Both the position numbers and the translations under genes were made by a program. The notes beneath the pieces are model-generated. The model made no database searches, had not been told where the DNA came from, and saw only the letters and a program-made list of their open reading frames with translations. Of a DNA stretch of 64,000 bases, positions 1 to 11,072 are shown piece after piece (position 1 is the stretch's first letter; each line of letters begins with the position of its first letter). Where the stretch lies: positions 18,846,801 through 18,910,800 of the forward strand of contig JARWKL010000015.1 in assembly GCA_029961685.1 (NCBI GenBank), given 5' to 3'. This DNA comes from Aristolochia californica. Its lineage: Eukaryota; Streptophyta; Magnoliopsida; Piperales; Aristolochiaceae.

Positions 1-168
1 GACTTAGAGTTCTCCTCAATGAGCTCTAGGGTTTTCAACCTTCCCTTTAGCTTGATCTTTCGTTTTCGTTCTCCATGTCTTCCTTCAATCCTTACTATCC
101 GTACGGTAATCCGTGGCAGATTGCAGATCTACCCAAAGAATCCTTGTGCCAGATCCGGGACCGTAACA
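1..168 (+). repeat. 3' part of a gypsy LTR (family D)
   Basis: This stretch aligns by eye with the ends of the LTRs at 28639-28965 and 48316-48660. It shares the 'gagttctcctcaa.gagct' block, the 'gcttgatctt' block and the terminal 'agatccgggaccgtaaca'. It ends in the CA expected of an LTR. The LTR start is outside the window. Copia sequence follows at once, so this is a broken mosaic rather than an intact element. Confidence 0.7.
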
Positions 169-1395
169 GTGTATAAGAAGAAATAAACAGTATCAGTAAA
201 AGAGGGGGCATAATTCAAGGCTCGTCTAGTAGCAAAGATCTTCTCACCTGTGGTTAGACACACTTCCATCACGACAGTGTTGGCGTTAGTAGCACATTCA
301 GACATGTAGTTGGAGCAGATGGATGTAAAGACAACTTTCTTTCATGGTGAGTTGGAGGAACAGATTTATATGGTACAACCAGAAGGGTTTAGTCACCTTG
401 GACAGGAACATTTGGTTTGTAATTTAAACAAATAATTTAAACATTTGGAAGCATTCTCCGAGGCAGTTGTACAAGCGATTTGATTCATACATGATCCGGA
501 TTGGCTACAAAAGATGTGTGTATGATTGTTGTATCTATGTGAAAAGATGTGATGATGATTCTTTTATTTTTCTGCTACTTTATGTGGATGATATGTTAAT
601 TGCTACAAAAAGTATGAGTGAAGTCAACAAATTGAAGACTTTGTTGAATAGAGAATTTGACATTAAAGATTTGGGTGTGGCCAAGAAGATTCTTGGGATG
701 GAGACTCGTAGGGATAAAGCTTCCAGGAGATTATGGTTATCTCAGCATAACTATGTTGAAACAGTGTTGGATAGGTTCAACATGGGTAATGCAAAACTAG
801 TAAGTATACCTTTGGCAAATCATTTTAGATTGTCTACCGCTCAGTGCCCAAAGTTGATGATGACGTTTATGACATGTCAAAGGTCCTATATGCCAATGCA
901 GTGGGGTGTTTGGTGTATGTTATGGTTTGTATGAGACCATATTTGGCACAAACTATCAACCTTGTTAGCAAGTTTCTTTTAAAATCGGGTCGACAACACT
1001 GGGATGTAGTTAAGTGGATTTTCATCTACTTGAAGGGTACTACAGACTCTGGCATTATGTTCAGCAGATAACAGAGTAGTCCTTCAGTTGTGGGATATGT
1101 GGATACAGACTAAGCAAGGGACTTAGATGACAGGAGGTCTACCACAATGGTCTTCCTATTTGTTGGAAGTCTATGGTACAATCTATAATTACACTATCTA
1201 CTAGTGAGTCAAAGTATATGGCAATAACTGAGGCTGCCAAAGTAGTTTTGTGACTTACAAAGTTGGTCAAGGAGTTGGGTGTCCAAAGTGGAGTTCAACT
1301 GTATTGTTACAATTCGAATGCTATTTATTTAACAAAGAACCAAGTGTAAAACACACGACCAAGGAATTGATTTCATCACGCAGAATGCAACAAAC
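169..1395 (+). pseudogene. Ty1/copia pol remnant (reverse transcriptase and RNase H)
   Basis: Conceptual translation in shifting frames gives copia RT landmarks in order: KARLVAK and SPVVRHTSI near 215-280, LEQMDVKTTFFHGELEEQIY near 310-370, and the catalytic YVDDM block at about 580-600. The RT thumb region follows (467-1071), then RNase H pieces such as GYVDTD and SNAIYLTKNQV near 1095-1345. Several stops and an internal deletion between KARLVAK and FSPVV show that it is dead. No LTR belonging to this copy is visible. RT and RNase H are the replication enzymes of these elements; nothing suggests host function. Confidence 0.85.
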
Positions 1396-1997
1396 ATATT
1401 GACAAATCCTAATATTACTAAATTTTGATAAAAGCCTCCGGTCTTTTATTTCGTTCTTCCTACAACACATTTTACCACTCGTCTTGGCATAATAAACAGG
1501 ATACCAATTATATATCCTCATAACTGACTTCCTGTTGACGTTCCAATGAACCAATCAAAAACAAGTTTGGAGAACCCTCGACGACTGCATGGGGTAGCCA
1601 CGGCAGAGCTCAAGCAGACCCACGATCACGCATAGCTATTTCTCATTTGTATTTTATTGAAATCGTTAGTAATCAGAACCCTAGCAAATGTGCATTAGTT
1701 ATATTTCCTTCATCAAAAAACACAAGCCACCTCATTAGTTATATTCTGCACTTAAAAAACTTGCATTTTAGTTACCAAAGAGGGAGGAGCAGATTAAAAA
1801 CTGCATGTTTTTTTCTAGCAGGAGTCGCTCCCATTCCAAGCTTCCTCCTGGTTGGCAGCTTCGCGGTTGCCACACATGCCGCTGCCATCACCTTCGACGG
1901 CGTATGGGCTCCTCCCCCCATAGAAACCCGATAAAGGAACAGCTCCGACGGAGCAGGGCGCTCCGAGCTGAATGAGTCTGCTGAAGAAGGCCGTTGT
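1396..1997. other. 3' flank of the AIL gene
   Basis: No coding region recognised. It probably contains the 3' UTR and polyadenylation region of the minus-strand AIL gene that ends at 1998. The ORFs here on either strand have no family resemblance. Confidence 0.5.
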
Positions 1998-4900
1998 TCA
2001 TTCGTCGTGGAGACCGAGACCAAGCAGGGCGGAGGCAGGAACGTTGTCGACGGCCGACGAGCATTGGGGCTGTTGTTGAGGTTGGTGCTTTAGCCGCTTA
2101 GCTGCTGAGCCGATGGGAAGGACGCTTGCAGCTATGGCTTCCAAGTCGTACCTGCCCATCTCGAAGTTAGTGACGGCATTTACACCGCGGAACTTTATGG
2201 CGGCTATATCGTACGCCTCGGCGGCTTCCTCTTCCGTCACTGTTTCGCCAAACGAAACGTAACATGCTCATCAGTTTATTAAATGCATGACATCGAAAGA
2301 TAATAATGCAAACAGTGTTCGGAGAAAATAAATAGAGCTTAATTATTACCAAAAGTGCCAAGGTAGAGGTCCTTATTTCCGGCTACTCGGCCGATCCTCG
2401 CCTGCCATCTTCCCTGCTGATGATGCCTTGTTACCCCTCTATACACGGAGGCGCCCCTCGAAAAGCCGCTGCTCTTTCTGTGAATTTCAAATAACCATTC
2501 TTTTGTTAAGATTAAGAAGCATGCAGCTCTGCCGTTCTCATTTAACAAACAGTCGGAAGAGTAACAGTACCTCCTTAACGACGCCACGAATTCTTGCTTT
2601 GTCATATTTTTCATTTCATCTATCTCTTTAGTATAACTCGAAATCTGAATCCGACCCACGGGGATATTACCCAAAAAAATTAAAAAATAGAATCAAGCAA
2701 ATGTCAAATACTAAGTCAAAATAAATTAGGAAAAGGAAAAAGACAATCACCGGGAAGTTGGTGGTGGCGCTGCTGCCCCAGTACTTGAGAGCAGCTAGAT
2801 CGTAAGCCCGTGCAGCTTTCTCTTCCTTGTCATATCCACCTGAAAAACCATCCGCACCCGCTTTATTTGACAGTGACTCTGACTCAATTAACTTCAGATT
2901 ATATGAAACAAAGAGAAGTAAAGGCCACGGACTCGGATGTTTTGATATATGTAAATATTAAGTTAAAATTGCGTTTAGTCTTTTACCAAGGAAAAACAGA
3001 GAAGGACAATTTTTACGAAAAAAAAAAAAAAACTCACCGAGATAAACTGCACGATGCACGTTCGGTTTGACCCAAGCCGCATTGGATTCCGCCGTTAGCG
3101 AAAGGAAGCAAAAGAAAAAGACGCCAAAATCAGTCGAAGAAATCCAGGAACGTAGTTATTCGACAGGATAAAAGACTAAATGCAACAGTGATAAAACTGG
3201 CAGTGGCTGAAGTACAACAAAATCTTGGATTCCCAGAATGACTGGAAGTGGGAAGTGAACCACTGAAGTTTCACCGAGAGGTAGCGTACGAGACGGTGCT
3301 GATTTTCAACACAGCCCGCCCTAATGGCGGCATCTCAAACACAGGCAGCATGCAGATTGCATCTCCATGTACGCCCCCCCCCCCCCCCCCATCCTTCAGT
3401 CAAAATCAATCATATGTCACTCCTTCTCCATCCAAGTTGTGGAGATATTATAAACAAAAAAGGGTAGAGCGCCAGACAAAAGGTTACTACTAAACCGGTG
3501 GGTACATCTTCAGGCTTGAGACGTCTCTGAATGTTCCCATTCCCATGTACGAAAAGGGCATGTGAGAAAGAAACAAAAAGGTAAAACAAAATAAAAATAA
3601 ATAAAAACAGATTCTGATTAGAAACGCACCTTGCCTTCCTTTCCGGGACTGACCCTCCCTTCGGCAGCTGTTATCCCATAGATGCGCTTCGAACCTCCCC
3701 GTCCACCTGTGCCTGCACCACGCACAACAAAACAACCCTCACATGTCATGTCTCCTTGCTCATCTACCACCACCCCATTTCCTTTCACATAGAAACGCTA
3801 ATTTGTGAAACACTTCTGGATCATTCCCGATTTGTAACGTAAGAGGTAACAACTCAAACGGATTACTGTCAACCTTCTAGCTGTTTCTTTTTGGTTTTTG
3901 GAAGCCGACTGCATTATTATTTTCAAGCTCGTCCATTCCGCTATTCGGAGCAAGCAATACAGAGGGATGGTAATTTTCCGGGTTCTACAGCCTCGCACCA
4001 GAATCTAGTCGGTACTGCGTCATTAGAATATGAAAATTGAAAAAGACTAGTTCAAAATCATAATGGCATACCTTGTGACCCCTCTGAAGGCGGAAGTTCT
4101 CTGCAAAACCGTATCAGACGTCTTTTTGGACTTGACTGTGCCAACTGCAGAGGCGCCTTTCTGTGAGAATTGTGGTCCTGGCAAGGAAAAACTACTGCGG
4201 CCTGTGAAGGGGAACCCATGGCCACATTCCTGTAAGTAGCCTGTTATGTTACCTTCTGGGACCGTATTTCCAGTCACCGACGAAGAGTCCACGATTTCCG
4301 ACCCTGATTTGGCTGAGAATGCTTTGAAGCAGGATGCCTGACCTGCTGTTGTAAAGTCTTGCTCGTAAACGGAGCTTAGTGAGGATTCCTGAGTTTCCGT
4401 CCGCCTACTGGAATACGGCTGCTGCAGTGATGACTGATTAAGAAGAAAGTGTTCGAATTTTTGTATCGGCTGCTGTACCGTCGGAATTAAGTTAGCTGGG
4501 TTTCCCGCTTCCTTTCCTTCTTTGTTTTCTTCGTTTTCTTCCTCCGTGTAGAATATGGGAGCTTTTACGTCAAGCCAATCTGCAAAAGAGTGAAAATAAT
4601 CTGAGCTCAGATTGTGATTTATTCATTAAATAGGCCTCCCAGTATATGATGAAAAACTAAGGAGACTTCCAACTCTTTTCTATACGTGAAAAAGAAAAGA
4701 AAAAAGGGAATCTGAAGATTTGGGAATGGTGAGTTCAGACTTAACAACCCTGAACGGATTTTTGCCCGTTACAGAGAAGCGTTATTCTTCGTTTGCGCTC
4801 TAATGGTTCCAGCTCTTCACGAGCTGTAGCACAAATAAATAACAAAAGATAGAAGAAAAGAACAAGATTCTGTAACAGCCACGAAAACAAAATCATGTCC

Positions 4901-5553
4901 AGAATGTCTAAAATGACGGATCTCTAAAATATACAGAAAATGCCCTTGATTAATATCTTGAAAATAAAAATGAAATGAAATTGAAGAAAGAAAGGACTAG
5001 GAGCATCCAAAAGAGACTGGAAGGACGAACGAGGCAAGCCACTCCTTAATTCTTATCTTGATAACTTCTTTTTTCTAGTATGTGACATGTATAACCGAAT
5101 GTGGAAAATGGAGCAGCCATCGTCACGCAAAGACGTGCTCGCCAGCCATCCGAACAACATTCCAGGAGCTTAAGAAAGAAATATGAAGAACAAACAAGAA
5201 GAACAAAAACATATAAAGCTAAAACTTAGTATAACAGAACGGACATCTCCACCATTAGTCCACTGAAAGCGATTTAGGTGTTCTGAGAAAGACCATTTAA
5301 CCAACTATGTATTTAGGCAGGTTTCTATTTAATCCATATCACCGGAGTTTGAAATTTTATCGAAGCAGCTGCTTGTAATGAAATTTGAGTTTCATTTACC
5401 ATTATCGTTGAAGACTTCAAAGAGGTAAGGCTGAGACGCGTCAGAGGCGATCTGGAGAGGCATAAGCCTGGTCGGCAGCACCTGACTTTGACGTGATCGC
5501 AGAACTTCAGACGGAGTGAAACAAGACGACAACCAGCCATTGGCCGGCGCCAT
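1998..5553 (-). CDS. AIL6-like: AINTEGUMENTA-like double-AP2 transcription factor (AIL6/PLT3 type), 8 exons
   Basis: Nuclear DNA-binding regulator of the AP2/ANT family; relatives control organ initiation and meristem identity downstream of auxin. Exons on the minus strand: 5553-5400, 4579-4072, 3712-3630, 3046-3038, 2839-2751, 2644-2571, 2477-2350, 2239-1998. All junctions are GT-AG and phases agree, giving 1287 nt (428 residues plus stop). Exon 4 is the 9-nt micro-exon that encodes VYL in this family. AP2 repeat 1 spans about residues 214-281 ([24 protein letters not shown]), the linker about 282-313, and repeat 2 about 316-374 ([31 protein letters not shown]). The N-terminus [10 protein letters not shown]...EVLRSRQSQ and the [11 protein letters not shown] and SANSGSEI blocks resemble AIL6. 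Oddities: SAFRG replaces the usual SIYRG at the start of repeat 1, and the C-terminus is short, stopping soon after AAKRLK. AIL7 is the main alternative. Confidence 0.92.
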
Positions 5554-6230
5554 GTTTTACCGAAGAAGAAATCTTACTCTTAGACGGCTCGAAAACCTCC
5601 GAGCTCAGAATCTCCAGAAATGGCTCAAAATCGACTCACCCAGAACTGCAGCCACCAAGTGATAATAACCAGCTCAAAAACAGAGAAGTGTACTAGTTGG
5701 CACACCTCAATCCACCCTCAAATCATAAAATAAGAAACAATCTTCCTTCACTAAAGATTTTCACTCCATTCGACAGAAATCAGAAGAAGAAAAACCCCAG
5801 ACCCACTCTGTCTGTAAACACAGGAATCAAAAGCAAAAGAAAACAAGAAAAACATCAGCAAGCACGGATACGAAGCTCGCGAGCTTTTGAACCCTAGACA
5901 AACGCGGAAATCTGACAGAACACCCCTGTTTCTTTCCAAGAATACTTGGGTTGCTTTTGCAGAGCTGCTTTTTGTTCCGTTGCAGAGAGAGCCTCAAACA
6001 GATAAAACTAAAAGTATGGGAGGAGTAGAGCTTTGTGGTTAACAGGTGTAGGTAGGATTTTCACGATTTTTCTCCAGTGAAAGGCTTCCGAAGAGTCTTT
6101 TTTCAAATCATTCCCCTCCCCCCCTTTTTTCTTCCTCCCTCGGTCCTCTTCTCAGATAAAGAAGAAAATTTGTCTAGCAAACAGCGTTGCGGAATTCCGG
6201 GCGGCGGGTGAAAAGAGGGGCCGCGGTTGT

Positions 6231-6237
6231 TTTTATA
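6231..6237 (-). promoter_or_regulatory. Candidate TATA box of the AIL gene
   Basis: On the minus strand this reads TATAAAA within GGTATAAAAACAAC, about 680 bases upstream of the AIL start codon. It would place transcription start near 6200 and give a leader of about 650 nt. Inferred from motif and position only. Confidence 0.4.
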
Positions 6238-6300
6238 CCGGAAAGGGACGCGAGCAGACTGGCATCTGTTACGCATCAAAATGACAAGAACACCCCTCTC

Positions 6301-6306
6301 TGTCTC
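6301..6306 (+). promoter_or_regulatory. TGTCTC auxin-response-type element
   Basis: A perfect TGTCTC, the canonical ARF half-site, about 750 bases upstream of the AIL start and near the candidate TATA box. A second perfect copy is at 6675-6680. AIL6/PLT3 orthologues are known ARF5 targets, so the sites are plausible. A 6-mer also occurs often by chance. Confidence 0.3.
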
Positions 6307-6674
6307 CTCTCCCCCAGGGTAATGTCGTCTTTTGACGTCTCTTTCCATACACGTGTTTGTTGACTGTTTACTCGCTTCTTTCTGTGGGGCCTAGTGACGA
6401 GTACTCAGGCGTCGCCGTTGAGGCGAAAGGAGAAGAAAAGCCGGGAAAGTGCGAGTCCCGGTTTCCCGCGGTTGAGGGCGGAACCTGTAGACCGCCCCGG
6501 GAGATTACAGAAATGACGGACGTGCTCCCTCAGTGGCGAGCCGTTATGGCGCTTCTCCTCACGTACGATGGGGTGGGGGCAATCTCGTTAATTAATGTCA
6601 ATATATGGTTGGGAAGGACGTCGCCGTATTTGTCCGTTGTCAGAGCTGAGAGAGTAACGGCCGTATCCGAAATC

Positions 6675-6680
6675 TGTCTC
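6675..6680 (+). promoter_or_regulatory. Second TGTCTC auxin-response-type element
   Basis: Second TGTCTC copy, about 1.12 kb upstream of the AIL start codon and in the same orientation as the copy at 6301. Confidence 0.3.
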
Positions 6681-6689
6681 TTCCCTTGA

Positions 6690-7600
6690 ACAGAAGGGGC
6701 GAGTGCACGTTACAGCGTGGAAGTATTGTTGAGGGCGTTTTGGCTGAGACGGAGACGACGGCCCAGTCGGCCACCTCATCCACCTGGTTGGCGTCCTTTG
6801 TACTCTTTCTTTGCATTTTTTATTGGTAGCTAATGAACACACCCCACGTGAGAAGGTAGATTTCACCCACGTTTAAAGTATGAGACACGTAACTATGTCA
6901 GTTTTTCCTTTTCTCTAAGCTCTAAAATTGTAATTTTCACTTTTTAAAGAAAAACTCATTAAAAAATTAATAATATTTATTTTAATCTTGGGGGCATAAG
7001 CGTCCAAAGATACAAATACGAAAGTAAATATCGAAGAGAGATTGCAATGTGCACGTAACGGCGGCGTGTGAAAGAGGAGAGCGAGAGGCGAGTCCCGTGC
7101 ATGAGTTAAATTGAAATGATGCTTCAGTTAAGAACTTGAAGACATCTTCATTCTCTTATCGATTATTGACCACATTTGGTTCAACTTTCTTTGACCAGAA
7201 ACTGGCCCGTGCGACAGCGACACACGCGCTTGCCGAGCCGACTCGCTTGTCACAAACAGAGGAGCACGTGATTACTGATGAACCCGACTTGATATGATTG
7301 ATTAATTGTTTAAGTGATCAATATAAATAGCAGAATAGATGAGCCGGGTCTAATTTAATTAGATTGAACCAAACTAGTTTGGTCTTAGTTCTTATTCCTT
7401 TAAGCAATTAAACCAAGACATGTCGAGCAAGTAGATAAATCCATATTTGATCCATTTTAAAATTCTTCGACCAAATGTTTCCAGCTCGACCCAAACCATG
7501 AATACCCACCATGCTATGTACACATGCCACATAGAATATGTTTTAATATATATTGCTAAAACTTGAAAGTAATTTTCTTCTTTTGTAGGTATCCTTAAAA
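6690..7600. other. Intergenic region upstream of AIL
   Basis: No gene recognised. Two CACGTG G-box cores are visible near 6845 and 7264; they could belong to a distal promoter. The rest is AT-rich with no domain-like ORF. Confidence 0.4.
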
Positions 7601-7607
7601 TCATTGA

Positions 7608-8101
7608 ATGAAAGACCCTAAAAGGATAGAGGCTGATTTGGAAAGGTTGGTGATGTTGCTCACTCGTGTAGTACAACAACCTCACCTTGAGGAGGTGATG
7701 AAGACTATAGAAGAGCACGCGCAACCCGCACAAATTGATCAAAACCTTTCTTCTGCTGGTACAAGTGAAGAGGAGGAAGAGAACCACTGTGAGCCCCCCC
7801 ATAGATAAGCAACACGTTGGGCAAGGGAACCTTCCTTCCAGTAGTTGGTACAGGTGAAGAGGAGGAAGACAGCCACGGCGAGCCCCCTCCCCCCCCATAG
7901 ATGAGCAACACGTTGGGTAAGGGAACCTTCCTTCCAGTAGTTGGTACAGGAGAACAGGAGGAAGACAGCAACGGCGAGCCGCCCCCCCCCATAGATGAGC
8001 AACACGTTGGGCAAGGGAACCTTCCTTCCGGTAGTGGGCACTATGAGCATCCAATAGATAAGCAACAATTGTCACCACATGAAGTGGGCAATCCATCATA
8101 G
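7608..8101 (+). repeat. ~90-bp minisatellite within a broken, unidentified reading frame
   Basis: Three consecutive copies of a roughly 90-95-bp unit begin near 7792, 7881 and 7976, with partial units before and after. Each contains a run of 7-10 C, then 'catagatgagcaacacgttg', 'ggaaccttccttccagtag' and a purine-rich 'gaggaggaagacagc' block. An upstream frame from 7608 encodes a charged segment (ADLERLVMLLTRVVQQP) that runs into the repeats. Variation in the length of the C runs shifts the frame from unit to unit. I do not recognise the protein. Confidence 0.6.
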
Positions 8102-8570
8102 AGCAACTAGAAGAAGGGTGACCGCCTCCAATAGTCACTATTAGCCTACATCATAGATTTTGAGAATCAAAATGTTCTTACCACACTAACTTGGGAAAAT
8201 AATCCAACAAAAGTCTCACATTCTAGCAAGTACATCGAGAGACAATCAATGTACAACCTTGAACAAAGTCAAACTTGGCATAAATCAGTGCCCCAACAAC
8301 ATTCAATCCTGAATGGACTCAAGCACGACAACCTTGGATAGCCTTGATCATAGCTGCAGCAATGCATAGAAAATTCTCACCAACACTTTTAGCGACAATG
8401 ACCATCAGAAGTTTCAAACAACCTCGACCAAACTTAGAACTCATATTCAACTTAGGGGGGTTAGTCAATAACGAACTTGAAATGAAGTTCACGTGCATTT
8501 TATTCGATTAGGCTGTTAGTAGTGAATGATGTTGGTACTCATTTGAAAACAGCAGGTCATCTACTCAGGC
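8102..8570. other. Intergenic, nothing recognised
   Basis: No ORF with family resemblance. The style resembles decayed retroelement DNA but no motif anchors it. Confidence 0.4.
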
Positions 8571-8574
8571 TAAA

Positions 8575-9020
8575 ATGGTGGAATTGGGTTTCAGCCTGAT
8601 TTTCCAAATCTTTCGCTCGAAGTCTCGCAAGGGACGCGTCTTTTCCTCCCCCGACCAAAATATTTTCCCTCGTGCTATGTTCTCCCTCTTGGCACTCCTT
8701 CCGAAATTTTTTCTCCTGCTTTCTTTGCCCTCTCAGCTTCGTCTCCCTTTTCCCTCTCTCGTCTCCCTCTCCCACTCTCTTCTCCCTCTCGGCTTCTTTT
8801 TCCTTATCAACCTTCCTCCCTCGAATTTTTTTCCCTCTATTCTTCTCCTTCTCGGCCTCCGTCGCAGAGCCTCCCGGCCTCCCTCTCTTCTCCCTCTCGA
8901 CGTACCGTCAGAGCGCCGCCTCCGTCACCATTGCCTGCTGGCCTGCCGTTGTCTCCAGCCATTATAGGCACTGTGAGGAAGACCACGCATCGTGTCGTGA
9001 GGAAGACGATATTGTGATTT
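8575..9020 (+). repeat. Pyrimidine-rich low-complexity tract
   Basis: Long CT-rich run (ctccct/tctccct words) that opens long but biased frames rich in Ser, Leu, Pro and Phe in two registers. The bias explains the ORFs, so no gene is called. Confidence 0.6.
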
Positions 9021-9425
9021 AATTTTTCCTAAGTTAGGAAAAAGTAAACCAGCATTATATTTATTTTTTTAAATAATTCATTTTTTGTTATTAATAAAAT
9101 AATTATTTTTATTTATTCAGTATATTCATTTTGTAATTATTGCATTAAATTATTAATTTAATAATTAAAATATTTTTAAAGTAAACATTTGATCAATTAT
9201 TTTGGTTTAATTATCTCATTGCTATAATTAATTAAACCAATGGTTTTAAATTTTGAGGTAATATATTATTAATTAATAATAAGTAAAAATATATATTATG
9301 TTATTGATAAAATAATATATTTATTTATTTATTATATTTTATTTTTTATTAATATAATTAAATTAGTAAATTTTAATGTTAAAGTAATAATATATTTATT
9401 TATTTATTATATTTATTTACTTCCC
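9021..9425. other. AT-rich spacer
   Basis: Nearly pure A/T with attatttattt-type words and no coding potential. Possibly a matrix-attachment-like or decayed transposon region; nothing specific is visible. Confidence 0.5.
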
Positions 9426-10484
9426 TTCCTGCCAAGCAATTTAGCAATAGTCACAAACCTTACAAGCACAAAGTCTCAATTTTGACAAATAACCAATAAA
9501 CAACACCAAGTGTTCTCTTTAAGTCACAGACTAAGGAACTAGCAATAGCAAAACTTTGGTACAAGTCAGTAACCATCTACTCTCTTCAGCAATACCGTTA
9601 AGCCGAACCAAGGCAAATAGTTGTCACACCAATACAAAAGTTATGAGATTGTGCACCGAAATACTTGTAAGTCTAGGTATCGAATGATGGAACTAGTTGT
9701 ATCATAATAATGAAGGTGAAGGAGGAGTCAGAAACTATGTTCGCCTGGATGAAGGTCACGACAGGTTGGTTTACAATCAATCCCGCGCCATCTCATATTC
9801 AGTTGAATAGACAAATCAATGGTCCAAGACTATGAGGCCACCTACCTCAAATCCTACAAAACTTGGGCATAAAAACTGTTGACTTACGACTCAATCAACG
9901 GCGTTTTCCAATGGTTCTAGTGATACGACCAATTATTTGAGGCTAAGAATTTTACTACCATACCAGTTTGGGAAAGTTACTCAATAGCACCATCAAGTTG
10001 AGTTAAGGTGAATGGTCACACTAATACAATAGTCAAGAATCTACTTGCCTCAATACTTGTAAGTCAAGGCATCAAAGGATGAAAATTGTTGCAATGCAAT
10101 AATAAAGGTGACGGGGGAGCCAAAAACTTTGTTCGTCCGAATTAAGGTTTTGAAAGGTTGCTTACAATTGATTTTGCCCTATCTTACACCCATTTCAGGT
10201 GTTAAAAAACAAATCAATAGTACAAGACTATGAGGATGTCTACCTCGAAGCTTGAAGGATTAGGTCACACACATGCACCAACGCTCAGCATGCACAAAGA
10301 GCAAGCGCGGTCTTTGGAACCGGGCCCGTAGCATGAGTCGGGTCTCCCACGTTCAGAAGCTCTTACACACGTGCCGACAAGTGCGGCAGAAGCCGGATAG
10401 CTCTCCCCACCGCTTCCAAAACCTTTTGACCATTGGAAGCAGAAGAAGGGGCTGCATATTCGGGTATTATATTATCTGTCTGTG
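9426..10484. repeat. Diverged direct duplication, ~410-bp spacing
   Basis: Segments near 9660-9850 and 10050-10250 share an ordered set of words: 'atacttgtaagtc.aggtatc', 'caataataa.ggtga.gg.ggag', 'aactttgttcg', 'caatggtccaagactatgagg'. They are diverged direct copies about 410 bp apart. There is no coding content. The segment from 10270 to 10484 immediately upstream of the NOP56 fragment shows no recognised motif. Confidence 0.5.
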
Positions 10485-10877
10485 ATGGCGTTGTACCTTC
10501 TTTTCGAGTCCGCTTCTGGTTACGGTCTGTTTCCTGCGCATGGCGTCGATGAAATCGGTCAGAAGACAGTAACAATTCAAAATTCCGTTCTTGATCTCGC
10601 TTGTTTCGGCAAGGTTGTGAAGCTTGCTGCCTTTATGCCATCCTCCACAGCCTTAGACGCTCTCAACCAAAGTAACGCCGTTTGTGAGGGGATTTTGACT
10701 GATGAACTGATGAAGTTTTTGGAGCTTAATCTCCCAAAAGTAAAGGAAGGTATGAAACCAAGATTGGTTTACTGATTTTGGAAACCACCAAAAATTCCTC
10801 CTTGCCAAAGTAATGACTTTGTTCTTGAACTCCAGCGTGGTGTGCTGCTTGATAGGTTTACAAAGAGTTCAAGTAAT
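10485..10877 (+). pseudogene. NOP56: NOP56 N-terminal fragment (longest copy)
   Basis: From ATG 10485 the frame encodes the amino end of the box C/D snoRNP core protein NOP56: MALYLLFESASGYGLF, FGKVVKLAAF, ALDALNQSNAV, then FLELNLPKVKEGMKP. A stop occurs at 10773-10775. NOP56-like sequence resumes in the same region as KIPPC-QSNDFVLEL and LDRF before ending at the LTR starting at 10878. Compared with plant NOP56 about 15 residues are missing between KPRLV and the KIP..QSN block. Intact NOP56 is about 500 residues, so this is a fragment captured or retroposed beside an LTR. Whether introns were removed cannot be told without the parent gene. Confidence 0.85.
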
Positions 10878-11072
10878 TGATGGAGATAGAGATAAACATA
10901 GTGATAGATACAAAGATAATGATAGAGATAAAGATAAATAGTGATTGAATTAGATATAGACTCAAATTGTATATTCCTAATCACCTACAATCTCTCTGTA
11001 TAATTCTATAAATAGTTTGCACCCGATCAATAATAATTACAACAATATTATTCTTCATTCCTATATTCTATA
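10878..11072 (+). repeat. Array LTR 1
   Basis: 195-bp LTR directly after the longest NOP56 fragment. It contains the TATA-like 'tctataaatag' about 60 bp before its end and is followed by the PBS at 11073. Confidence 0.8.

Noticed and set aside
6103..6866. ORFs of 80-110 codons upstream of AIL
   Set aside because: GC-rich promoter region; frames on both strands overlap and show no domain.
7392..8138. 248-residue minus-strand ORF
   Set aside because: Mostly the reverse of the 90-bp minisatellite; repetitive PLPNVLL text from repeats, no domain.
8575..9022. Serine/leucine-rich plus-strand ORFs
   Set aside because: Open because of pyrimidine bias; two overlapping registers are equally open.
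10485..10877. Functional NOP56 gene
   Set aside because: Ends after about 96 codons with an internal deletion and runs into an LTR; the SAM/NOP domains are absent.
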